Origin: Mycolicibacterium neworleansense
Lineage (GTDB): Bacteria; Actinomycetota; Actinomycetes; Mycobacteriales; Mycobacteriaceae
Assembly: GCF_001245615.1 (NCBI RefSeq)
Contig: NZ_CWKH01000001.1
Span: 124,001-188,000, forward strand
Reading direction: 5' to 3'
DNA: 64,000 bases
Shown: piece after piece, positions 58,328 to 64,000 of the stretch
Layout of the letters: every line of letters starts with the position of its first letter
Position numbering within the stretch: the first letter of the stretch is position 1
Made by a program: the position numbers and the translations under genes
The notes under the pieces: generated by a model
The model's input: the letters and a program-made list of their open reading frames with translations, nothing else
The model's database searches: none
Told to the model about the DNA's origin: nothing

Positions 58328-59028
58328 CCCTGGATCAGGACATCAAAGAGACCGAGAAATCTGACACCGAGTCGACCGACACCGAGACGTCAGTCGAGAA
58401 GACCGACACCGAGACGTCAGTCGAGAAGACCGACACCGAGACGTCAGTCGAGAAGACCGACACCGAGACGGCAGTCGACGAGGCCGGTGATCCCGATGGC
58501 GACAGCGACGCGGCCGAGGAGCCGACCGGGTGGCAACAGAAGCTGAAGCGGCTCTGGTTCCCGCTGGCGCTTGTGGTGGCGCTGATTGCCTCGGCCGCTC
58601 TGGCCGGATGGCTCTACTTCGCGCAGTTCCGCGTCGACCAGCAGACCGGCCCGGCCGCGTCGGCGACGGTCCTCAAGGCTGCCAACGATGGCACGGTGGC
58701 GCTGCTGAGCTACGCCCCGGACAGCCTCGACCGGGATTTCTCCGCCGCCAAGTCACACCTGACCGGAGATTTCCTGTCGTACTACACCCAGTTCACTCAG
58801 GAGATCGTCGCCCCAGCCGCCAAGCAGAAGGCGGTCAGGACCTCCGCAGCCGTGGTGCGCTCTGCGGTGTCGGAAATCCACCCCGATTCCGCGGTGGTCC
58901 TGGTGTTCGTCAACCAGGCCACGACCAGTTCCGAGAACCCCAACGGGAGTTTCGCGGCCAGCGCGGTCAAGGTCGGGATGAGCAAGATCGACGGCAACTG
59001 GCTGATCTCGTCGTTCGACCCGGTGTAG
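58324..59028 (+). CDS. Mce-associated membrane protein with acidic repeat tail
   Basis: This 234-residue protein has an acidic cytosolic N-terminus built of tandem copies of the nine-residue unit TDTETSVEK (residues about 18-53), one membrane span (LWFPLALVVALIASAALAGWLYF, about 77-99) and an extracytoplasmic Mce-associated domain (LSYYTQFTQEIVAPAAKQK, NQATTSSE...GNWLISSFDPV). It starts with GTG overlapping the preceding stop (GTGA) and is homologous to its neighbour in the membrane-distal part. Together they probably form a heteromeric accessory of the Mce transporter. Confidence 0.85.
   Translation: MTLDQDIKETEKSDTESTDTETSVEKTDTETSVEKTDTETSVEKTDTETAVDEAGDPDGDSDAAEEPTGWQQKLKRLWFPLALVVALIASAALAGWLYFAQFRVDQQTGPAASATVLKAANDGTVALLSYAPDSLDRDFSAAKSHLTGDFLSYYTQFTQEIVAPAAKQKAVRTSAAVVRSAVSEIHPDSAVVLVFVNQATTSSENPNGSFAASAVKVGMSKIDGNWLISSFDPV
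58375..58482 (+). repeat. 27-bp in-frame tandem repeat (4 copies)
   Basis: Three identical 27-bp units (58375-58401, 58402-58428, 58429-58455) are followed by a slightly diverged fourth (58456-58482). Each encodes TDTETSVEK or a close variant, inside the second Mce-associated gene. The identity of three copies suggests recent expansion and likely strain-to-strain length variation. Confidence 0.9.
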
Positions 59029-59050
59029 CGGCGATTCCTTCGGGGGAGCG

Positions 59051-59167
59051 TCAGTCCTGGGCGTGACGCTCGTACTCCCATCGCTCCAGCCAGATCTGTA
59101 GATCGTGCACGGCGAGCGCCGTGACCAGTGCGCCCACCACCGCGAGGCTGAACAGCAGAGCATTCAT
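59051..59167 (-). CDS. 38-residue single-span membrane protein
   Basis: This 38-residue protein, MNALLFSLAVVGALVTALAV then HDLQIWLERWEYERHAQD, is one hydrophobic span plus a charged amphipathic tail. Its ATG overlaps the stop of the SARP-like gene (ATGA), so the two are translationally coupled. The compact, well-formed sequence supports a real small gene. A role in anchoring or modulating the regulator is possible but unproven. Confidence 0.68.
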   Translation of the reverse strand: MNALLFSLAVVGALVTALAVHDLQIWLERWEYERHAQD

Positions 59168-59748
59168 GGCAGGCACCCCGCATTGTCGCTCTGGTGACGG
59201 CCCCCGCAGCCGGTGAGGTGCGGTGCGCCCGGAGCCGCGTAGTGCGTTACCTGCCTCGGTGCGGCGTCCTCGGGTGTGGCCAGGACGGACCGCCGGATGG
59301 CGCGGTAACGGTCGCGCTCGGCCACGCACCAGGGATCGGGCCAGCCTTCGAGGAGATCTCCGCTGCGCATCAGCCGGTGCAGGACGGGTTGGGCCGGCGC
59401 AGGCACCGGTCGCCCTTCGGTCACCGTCCTGGCTTCGTGCAGTGCCAGCGCGTCGTGCCAGTCGACCTTCACCTCGGGAGCCAGGCTGACGTATTGGTGT
59501 CGCACCACGAGCAAGGAGTCGGCACCCAGCGGGCGCAACCGCCACAGCGCGGAACGCAGTGAGGAGACCGCCTTCTGCGGCGGGCTGCCCGGCCACAGCA
59601 AGTCGCACACCCAGCTGCGGTGCAGCTCGCGGCGCTTCACCGCGGCCAACGCCACCAGCCGGCGACACGAAGGCGGCAGCACCAACGGTTCCATGTCTCG
59701 GTATACCGCGAACTCTCCGAGGAGGTTCAGCGTGAATTGCTTGGACAC
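59164..59748 (-). CDS. SARP/BTAD-type transcriptional regulator, short
   Basis: This 194-residue protein starts with FTLNLLGEFAVYRDMEPLVLPPSCRRLVALAAVKRRELHRSWVCDLLWP, a winged-helix (OmpR/PhoB-like) DNA-binding domain as in SARP/AfsR proteins, followed by a short region (LALHEARTVTE, LLEGWPDPWCVAERDRYRAIR) resembling the beginning of a BTAD domain. Full BTAD domains are longer, so this is a minimal or truncated version. The GTG start has GAGGA upstream. It is coupled to the 38-residue membrane protein. Target genes are unknown. Confidence 0.78.
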   Translation of the reverse strand: MSKQFTLNLLGEFAVYRDMEPLVLPPSCRRLVALAAVKRRELHRSWVCDLLWPGSPPQKAVSSLRSALWRLRPLGADSLLVVRHQYVSLAPEVKVDWHDALALHEARTVTEGRPVPAPAQPVLHRLMRSGDLLEGWPDPWCVAERDRYRAIRRSVLATPEDAAPRQVTHYAAPGAPHLTGCGGRHQSDNAGCLP

Positions 59749-59903
59749 ACTCTCATCCTCGAGCGTGGCCGCGCCCCTGACATCAGTAGTGCACTACCTG
59801 TATTTGGACCACGTTTCTGCCACCACGCCGCACGCAATCCGCGGTCCGGCGCCGAGATGGGGTGGAATTGCGGTGAAATTTTGCAAGGAAGGGGCATACC
59901 AGG

Positions 59904-61172
59904 GTGAACGAGGACAGACCCAGCCCGGTTCAATCCCACCGGCTGAGCCGGATGACCGGTCGTGACCCGCACGAGCCACACCGGGTGGCGACACCCCTGG
60001 AACTGCTGTTCGACCTGACTTTCGTGATCGCGTTCGGGGTGGCGGCCTCGCAATTCGCGCATCTGATGGCCGAAGGCCATGTGTCGGCCGGGCTGGTGGG
60101 CTTCGGGTTCGCCGCGTTTGCGATCTGGTGGGCGTGGATGAACTTCACCTGGTTCGCGTCCGCCTACGACACCGATGACTGGATCTACCGGGTCATGACG
60201 ATGCTGCAGATGGTGGGCGTCATCGTCCTGGCACTCGGCCTGCCCCCGATGTTCGCGTCGGTCGATCACGGCGGCCACGTCGACAACGCCGTTATGGTGG
60301 CCGGGTACGTGGTGATGCGGATCGCGTTGGTGGGGCAGTGGTTACGAGCCGCGGCCCAGGATCCGCCGCGTCGGTCGGCGTGCCTGACGTACGCGACCGT
60401 GGTCGTGATCGCCCAGATCGGGTGGGCGGTGCAGATCTTCGTCCAGACCTCGGTGACGGTCTTCTTCCTCACCGCACTGGTGCTGGTTGTCGTGGAGATC
60501 AGCGGACCGGTCCTGGCCGAACGGCGGATGGGCGGCACCCCGTGGCACGCCCATCACGTCGCCGAGCGCTACGGACTGCTCGCGATCATCGCACTGGGCG
60601 AAGGTGTGGTCGGTACGGTCGCTTCGCTGACGGCGGCCGTGGGTGAGCACGGGTGGTCCACCGACGCGATCCTGCTCGTGGCCGCCGGCATCGGGCTGAC
60701 CTTCGGGATGTGGTGGGTGTACTTTCTGATCCCGGCAGGCGACTTGCTCCATGCTCACCGCACCCTCTCGTTCTGGTACGGATATCTGCACCTGGCGGTG
60801 TTCGGGTCGATCGTGGCCACCGGCGCCGGACTGCACGTGGCGGCCTACTACGTCGAGGGTCACTCGCACTTGAGTTCTATCGGCACCGTGCTGGCAGTGG
60901 CGATACCGGTGGGCATCTATCTGGTGGCGATGTTCGTCATCTACTCATTCCTGGTGGCCGAGGTCGATCTCTTCCATGCGCTGTTGCTGGTGCTGGCCTC
61001 GGCGGCGCTGGTGACCGCAGTGGCCCTGGCCGCACATGGCACGTCGATGGCGATATGCCTGCTGATCGTCACCGCGGCGCCCGTGGCGGTCGTCGTCGGC
61101 TTCGAGGCGTTCGGGCACCGGCACGCCGCGGCGATCGTCGACCAGCGCGTGGGCATTCAGCGACCGGGGTGA
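59904..61172 (+). CDS. Low-temperature-requirement A (LtrA) family membrane protein
   Basis: This 422-residue polytopic membrane protein has the LtrA signature ATPLELLFDLTFVIAFGVAASQFAHL near the N-terminus, AERYGLLAIIALGEGVVGTVASL (E-R-x-G-x4-I-x-L-G-E) in the middle, and about ten to twelve hydrophobic spans. The family is widespread, but its transported substrate, if any, is unknown. The GTG at 59904 is the likely start, with AAGGAAGGGG about 11 nt upstream. Its 3' end overlaps the convergent MFS gene by 16 bp. Confidence 0.88.
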   Translation: MNEDRPSPVQSHRLSRMTGRDPHEPHRVATPLELLFDLTFVIAFGVAASQFAHLMAEGHVSAGLVGFGFAAFAIWWAWMNFTWFASAYDTDDWIYRVMTMLQMVGVIVLALGLPPMFASVDHGGHVDNAVMVAGYVVMRIALVGQWLRAAAQDPPRRSACLTYATVVVIAQIGWAVQIFVQTSVTVFFLTALVLVVVEISGPVLAERRMGGTPWHAHHVAERYGLLAIIALGEGVVGTVASLTAAVGEHGWSTDAILLVAAGIGLTFGMWWVYFLIPAGDLLHAHRTLSFWYGYLHLAVFGSIVATGAGLHVAAYYVEGHSHLSSIGTVLAVAIPVGIYLVAMFVIYSFLVAEVDLFHALLLVLASAALVTAVALAAHGTSMAICLLIVTAAPVAVVVGFEAFGHRHAAAIVDQRVGIQRPG

Positions 61173-62425
61173 GCCTCGAAGCCTTCCAACAGCATTCGTT
61201 CCTGCTCGGCCGCCAACAAGCGTCGGGTCTTGGTGCGGGTGATCAGGATTCCGATCGTCGCCAGGATCCACACCGCGTACTGCACCGACCAGGCCAGGCG
61301 GAACGACGCGAAGGAGTAGCTGTCGGTGCCGGACAAGATCAGGCCCATCGCCTGCATCACCAACAGTGCTGCCAGGAAGCCGCCCATGTTCACCATGCCC
61401 TGGGCGGTGCCGAGCGTGTGACTCGGATTGAAGGTGTGGGCGAAGTCGAAGCCGACCATGGAACCGGGACCGCCGACCGAGATGACGACGATGAGCACCA
61501 CCAACAACCACACCGGCGCCGGACCCGGCAGGGCCAGCACCACGGTCCACACCAGGGCATTACTGGCGATGATCCACAGGACCAGGCGTGACCTGCGGTG
61601 CGGATGCCGGCCGGTGAAGATGCCGATCATGATGCCGGCCGAGATGGCGGCCACCACCGACACGGTCAACAGGGTGCCCGCTGCGGTCTCCGAAAGTCCC
61701 TGCGCCACCGTCAGATAGGGCACTCCCCACATCAGCGCGAAGACCGTGACCGAGAACTGCGTGCCCATGTGGGTGAAGAATCCGAGCCTGGTGCCGGGCC
61801 GCAGCCAGACGGTCTTGATACGGGACAGGGTGGCGTGCAATGAGATCGGCTCGGTTGTCAGGGCCGAACCGTGTGGGGTATTGCGGATCAGCGCCAGCGC
61901 CAACACGATCACCACGAGCCCGAACGCGGCGACCGACAGATACGCCGGTGTCCACCCTGACCCGGTGAGGATCGCCAGGAACGGGACAGCCGACAGGACC
62001 TGGCCGAGTTGGCCGCAGATCCCGGTCAACTGGGCCACCAGTGGGACACGTGCCGGTTCGAACCAGTACGGCACCAGGCGCAGAACCGAGATGAAGGTCA
62101 GTGCGTCGCCCAGCCCGACGACGGCGCGTGCGCCGATGGCCGCGGGAAGGGACTCGCTGAGAGCGAGCACGAGTTGGCCGGCGGTCATCAGCGCGGCCCC
62201 GCAGACGATGAGCACGCGGGAACCGAAGCGGTCCAACAACAGTCCGGCGGGAACCTGGGCGGCGGCGTAGACGATCACCTGCAGCACGACGAAGGTGGAC
62301 AGCACACCCGGGCTTGCGGCAAATCTGTCGGCGGCCTGCAGACCCGAGACGCCGAGGGTGGTGCGGTCGAGTACCGCGATGATGTAGGCGAGTAGTCCGG
62401 TGGCCCAAACGATCCAGGGACGCAC
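61157..62425 (-). CDS. Major facilitator superfamily transporter
   Basis: This 422-residue protein has twelve predicted spans, the motif-A-type loop GLLLDRFGSRVLIV between spans 2 and 3, and GIFTGRHPHRRSRLVL at the corresponding place in the second half. The N-terminus VRPWIVWATGLLAYIIAVLDRTTLGVSG resembles MFS proteins of the organic-anion or sugar-phosphate antiporter group. I chose the GTG at 62425 (AAAGG 7 nt upstream) over longer versions. It is transcribed divergently from a MerR gene that may regulate it. The substrate is unknown. Confidence 0.87.
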   Translation of the reverse strand: MRPWIVWATGLLAYIIAVLDRTTLGVSGLQAADRFAASPGVLSTFVVLQVIVYAAAQVPAGLLLDRFGSRVLIVCGAALMTAGQLVLALSESLPAAIGARAVVGLGDALTFISVLRLVPYWFEPARVPLVAQLTGICGQLGQVLSAVPFLAILTGSGWTPAYLSVAAFGLVVIVLALALIRNTPHGSALTTEPISLHATLSRIKTVWLRPGTRLGFFTHMGTQFSVTVFALMWGVPYLTVAQGLSETAAGTLLTVSVVAAISAGIMIGIFTGRHPHRRSRLVLWIIASNALVWTVVLALPGPAPVWLLVVLIVVISVGGPGSMVGFDFAHTFNPSHTLGTAQGMVNMGGFLAALLVMQAMGLILSGTDSYSFASFRLAWSVQYAVWILATIGILITRTKTRRLLAAEQERMLLEGFEAHPGR

Positions 62426-62744
62426 GCGGGCACCTTTCGTCAAATGTCTTTCTCTCCGCAGACGTACATGCTCTCGCATCCCGGGGTGCCGAAGCGACCG
62501 GGCTTCTTTCTCGCGGCTGTGAATTTGGTCTCCGGGCCGGCATTGCGGCGTTTCGCCGAGTTGGCTGAAAATGCATGTCTGCGTCTGTCATGTGACTGGT
62601 GATGTGGCATATCCGCTGATAGTCGTGGTACAGATGGGGTGGCGGGATGTTGGATTCATTCAGCTGTAAATTCGCTCGCAGCATTAATCGGAGAGTAGGG
62701 TGTCGGCATGAATCGCTGTTCAAACCGACGCGGAGGACGTCGGC
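62426..62744. other. Intergenic region between divergent MFS and MerR genes
   Basis: This 319-bp stretch has lower GC than its surroundings and no convincing coding frame. It presumably holds two divergent promoters. I see no motif A or B copy and no clear MerR-type dyad by eye. Confidence 0.45.
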
Positions 62745-63359
62745 TTGGTTGAGTATCGCCTCGAAGACCTGGCGCGTATTTCCGGCGTCAGCGCTCGCAA
62801 TATCCGCGCTTATCGAGAGCGCGGCCTCCTCGATTCGCCGCGGCGCGTCGGGCGTTCGGCGTACTACAGCGAGCGGCATCTGGCTCAGCTCACGGCGATC
62901 AGCCAGCTACTGGCCAAGGGTTTCAACTCGGCGCACATCGCCGAGTTCTTCGCGGCCCTGCGCAACGGCACGGATCTCGCCGACGCGCTGGGAATCCAGG
63001 GTGCGGACTTGTACCAGCCGAAGGCGTTGACGCTGAACGTGGATCCCGGTGACGACGACGTCCGGACGCTCGTCGAGTTCGGGTTGGTGCACATCGTCGA
63101 GGGTGCCGCCGAGGTGGCCGACCCGGCGCTGGTTGCGATAGTCGCGGGTGCCGAGGATCAGCGCCGCTGTATCCGGATCATGGCGCACCTCGCCCGGTCG
63201 ACGGATGCGGCGATCGATCAGCTGGCCGGGTCGGCCGTCTCGGCGCTCGCCGGATGCCGGGAGGCCGCTTCCGGTCCGGCCGGGCGCGAGCTGGCCCAGG
63301 CGGTGGTGTCGGTGGGGCTGGACCGGGCCCTGCGGGCCCGTTTGGCCACCGCCGACTAG
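62745..63359 (+). CDS. MerR-family transcriptional regulator
   Basis: This 204-residue protein has an N-terminal winged helix YRLEDLARISGVSARNIRAYRERGLLDSPRRVGRSAYYSERHLAQL (residues about 3-48), typical of MerR. Its C-terminal part (about 85-204) is a helical effector domain without metal-binding cysteines, so it probably senses an organic ligand. The start is TTG with GGAGGA 7-8 nt upstream. It could control the divergent MFS transporter. The following fas gene begins about 600 bp further on with its own promoter region. Confidence 0.87.
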   Translation: MVEYRLEDLARISGVSARNIRAYRERGLLDSPRRVGRSAYYSERHLAQLTAISQLLAKGFNSAHIAEFFAALRNGTDLADALGIQGADLYQPKALTLNVDPGDDDVRTLVEFGLVHIVEGAAEVADPALVAIVAGAEDQRRCIRIMAHLARSTDAAIDQLAGSAVSALAGCREAASGPAGRELAQAVVSVGLDRALRARLATAD

Positions 63360-63426
63360 CCCCGCCCAGGGGCGACGTCCACCACCTCCCCGAAGTCCCG
63401 GATTTTGTCGGCGAGACTGAAATAGT

Positions 63427-63440
63427 TACCGGCGAGTAAG
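63427..63440. promoter_or_regulatory. Inverted repeat TTAC/GTAA upstream of fas
   Basis: TTACCGGCGAGTAA has TTAC and GTAA as inverted ends. It resembles the element at 63670-63708, so it may be a binding site of a fas regulator such as FasR (inference). Confidence 0.35.
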
Positions 63441-63669
63441 ATAATCCAGCAAACTTTTTGTGCGGCGGGATGGGATTCGCTAGACAGATTTGGCCCGATT
63501 GTCTGCTGGTTCACGCCTGCTTCGGGGCCTCGGATGCGGCAGAAAATTTAGATAACGATTCGATAACAATACTGCCTTGATCTGCGCAGTTGTGGCTACT
63601 CGACCGTAACCACCCGCCAACAGGACGTTTGTCCCGAATGACTTTGGCTGCCAGTCGGTGCCGCGTTAC

Positions 63670-63708
63670 GTTACCGGCGGTTACCCATGCGTAGAACTCG
63701 CCAGTAAC
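63670..63708. promoter_or_regulatory. Inverted repeat GTTACCGGCG / CGCCAGTAAC upstream of fas
   Basis: The arms 63670-63679 and 63699-63708 match in 9 of 10 positions with a 19-bp spacer; an extra GTTACC follows at 63680. In mycobacteria FasR binds inverted repeats in the fas promoter, and this could be part of such a site. Confidence 0.4.
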
Positions 63709-63955
63709 CAATCTGAGCGGAAAACGCCCCTCTGCTCTTATGACACTCTTAGTACGGCGGGAATGTGAGTGACACCGTCCGGAGAGTTCCGGCGGCCTGC
63801 ATTCCAGCCTGATTCGACGCTGAATCGCCGTTGGCCTGTCGCCCGGGCAGCCACACCGCCCCAGACATGCAGACAGACACCGAGTACCGCACGCGACAGC
63901 CACACCGCGACACCATTCACCGCAGAACCACAGCAGCACCGAGGAGATAGCGCCA

Positions 63956-64000
63956 GTGACGATCTATGAACACGACCGGGTGTCCTCCGGTCGCAACGAC
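63956..64000 (+). CDS. fas: Type I fatty acid synthase, N-terminal fragment (continues outside window)
   Basis: The GTG at 63956, with GAGGAGA 8-9 nt upstream, opens a frame reading VTIYEHDRVSSGRND up to the window edge. This closely matches, from memory, the start of mycobacterial FAS-I (M. tuberculosis Rv2524c begins MTIHEHDRVSADRG). FAS-I is the single large enzyme that makes C16-C26 acyl-CoAs. Only 15 codons are visible, so the call rests on this short match and the long upstream control region. Confidence 0.7.
   Translation, partial: MTIYEHDRVSSGRND

Larger units (their letters stand above)
63360..63955. other. 596-bp intergenic region upstream of fas
   Basis: No convincing gene lies between the MerR stop and the fas start. 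The stretch contains AT-rich segments and several TTAC/GTAA inverted repeats, consistent with a promoter region under dedicated control. A GAGGAGA ribosome binding site precedes the fas GTG. Confidence 0.55.

Noticed and set aside
61157..61172. 16-bp convergent overlap of LtrA and MFS genes as a sign of misannotation
   Set aside because: Both frames show family-typical sequence up to near their ends, so a short tail-to-tail overlap is the simpler reading.
1..64000. Insertion sequences, prophage, tRNA/rRNA genes or CRISPR arrays
   Set aside because: I found no transposase or integrase frame, no terminal inverted repeats, no direct-repeat/spacer array and no tRNA-like cloverleaf by eye.

Overview
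The window is high-GC actinobacterial DNA from a mycobacterium, most likely a rapid grower (Mycolicibacterium-type). The signs are a complete eight-gene mce operon (two YrbE permeases, MceA to MceF), mycofactocin-coupled short-chain dehydrogenases, four cytochrome P450s with mycobacterial-type ferredoxins, a hemophore-like secreted protein, frequent GTG/TTG starts, and, at the right edge, the first 15 codons of a gene whose N-terminus matches mycobacterial type I fatty acid synthase (fas).

Layout. 1-6187: a minus-strand catabolic operon (two 3-hydroxyisobutyrate-dehydrogenase-like enzymes, an alpha/beta hydrolase, a fused DUF35-thiolase protein), then a ferredoxin with a stand-alone NuoF-like reductase. 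6208-9813: minus-strand operon of two amidohydrolases, a Rieske protein and an alpha/beta hydrolase, divergent from a paired acyl-CoA dehydrogenase operon (10091-12268). 12321-19543: flavin oxidoreductase, dihydrodipicolinate-reductase-like enzyme, tandem-domain TetR regulator, SDR, and a VWA/MoxR chaperone pair. 19630-28578: long plus-strand operon (binding-protein-like protein, AveC-like membrane protein, SDR, aldehyde dehydrogenase, two P450s, mycofactocin SDR, 34-residue membrane peptide, second AveC-like protein). 28668-32367: hemophore-like protein, then P450, ferredoxin and two SDRs on the minus strand. 32634-35314: aldehyde dehydrogenase and CoA transferase. 35867-45493: mce operon with a strong terminator. 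45597-49945: secreted proteins, a P450 and a TetR regulator. 50047-57356: thiolase-like/DUF35 pair, lipoprotein, crotonase, two acyl-CoA ligases, a third amidohydrolase. 57500-59028: two Mce-associated membrane proteins. 59051-64000: SARP-like regulator with a small membrane protein, LtrA, an MFS transporter, a MerR regulator and the start of fas.

How it fits together. The gene content reads as an import and degradation system for a hydrophobic, probably isoprenoid or steroid-like compound: Mce transport, P450 hydroxylation, mycofactocin SDR and aldehyde dehydrogenase oxidation, CoA activation, FadE/crotonase beta-oxidation, and Ltp/DUF35 carbon-carbon cleavage. The substrate is not visible from sequence.

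The most notable observation is that two repeated DNA motifs tie these genes together. Motif A (half-site GAGAAT, as GAGAAT-N3-ATTCTC, often tandem with a 22-bp offset) occurs next to about twelve transcription units from 4.1 to 57.5 kb. Motif B (consensus near RGAACARATATTTGGTTA) occurs at five promoters between 12.3 and 19.6 kb around the tandem-TetR gene. They look like operators of two interleaved regulons. Neither motif was found in front of the mce operon itself. All motif positions were found by eye.
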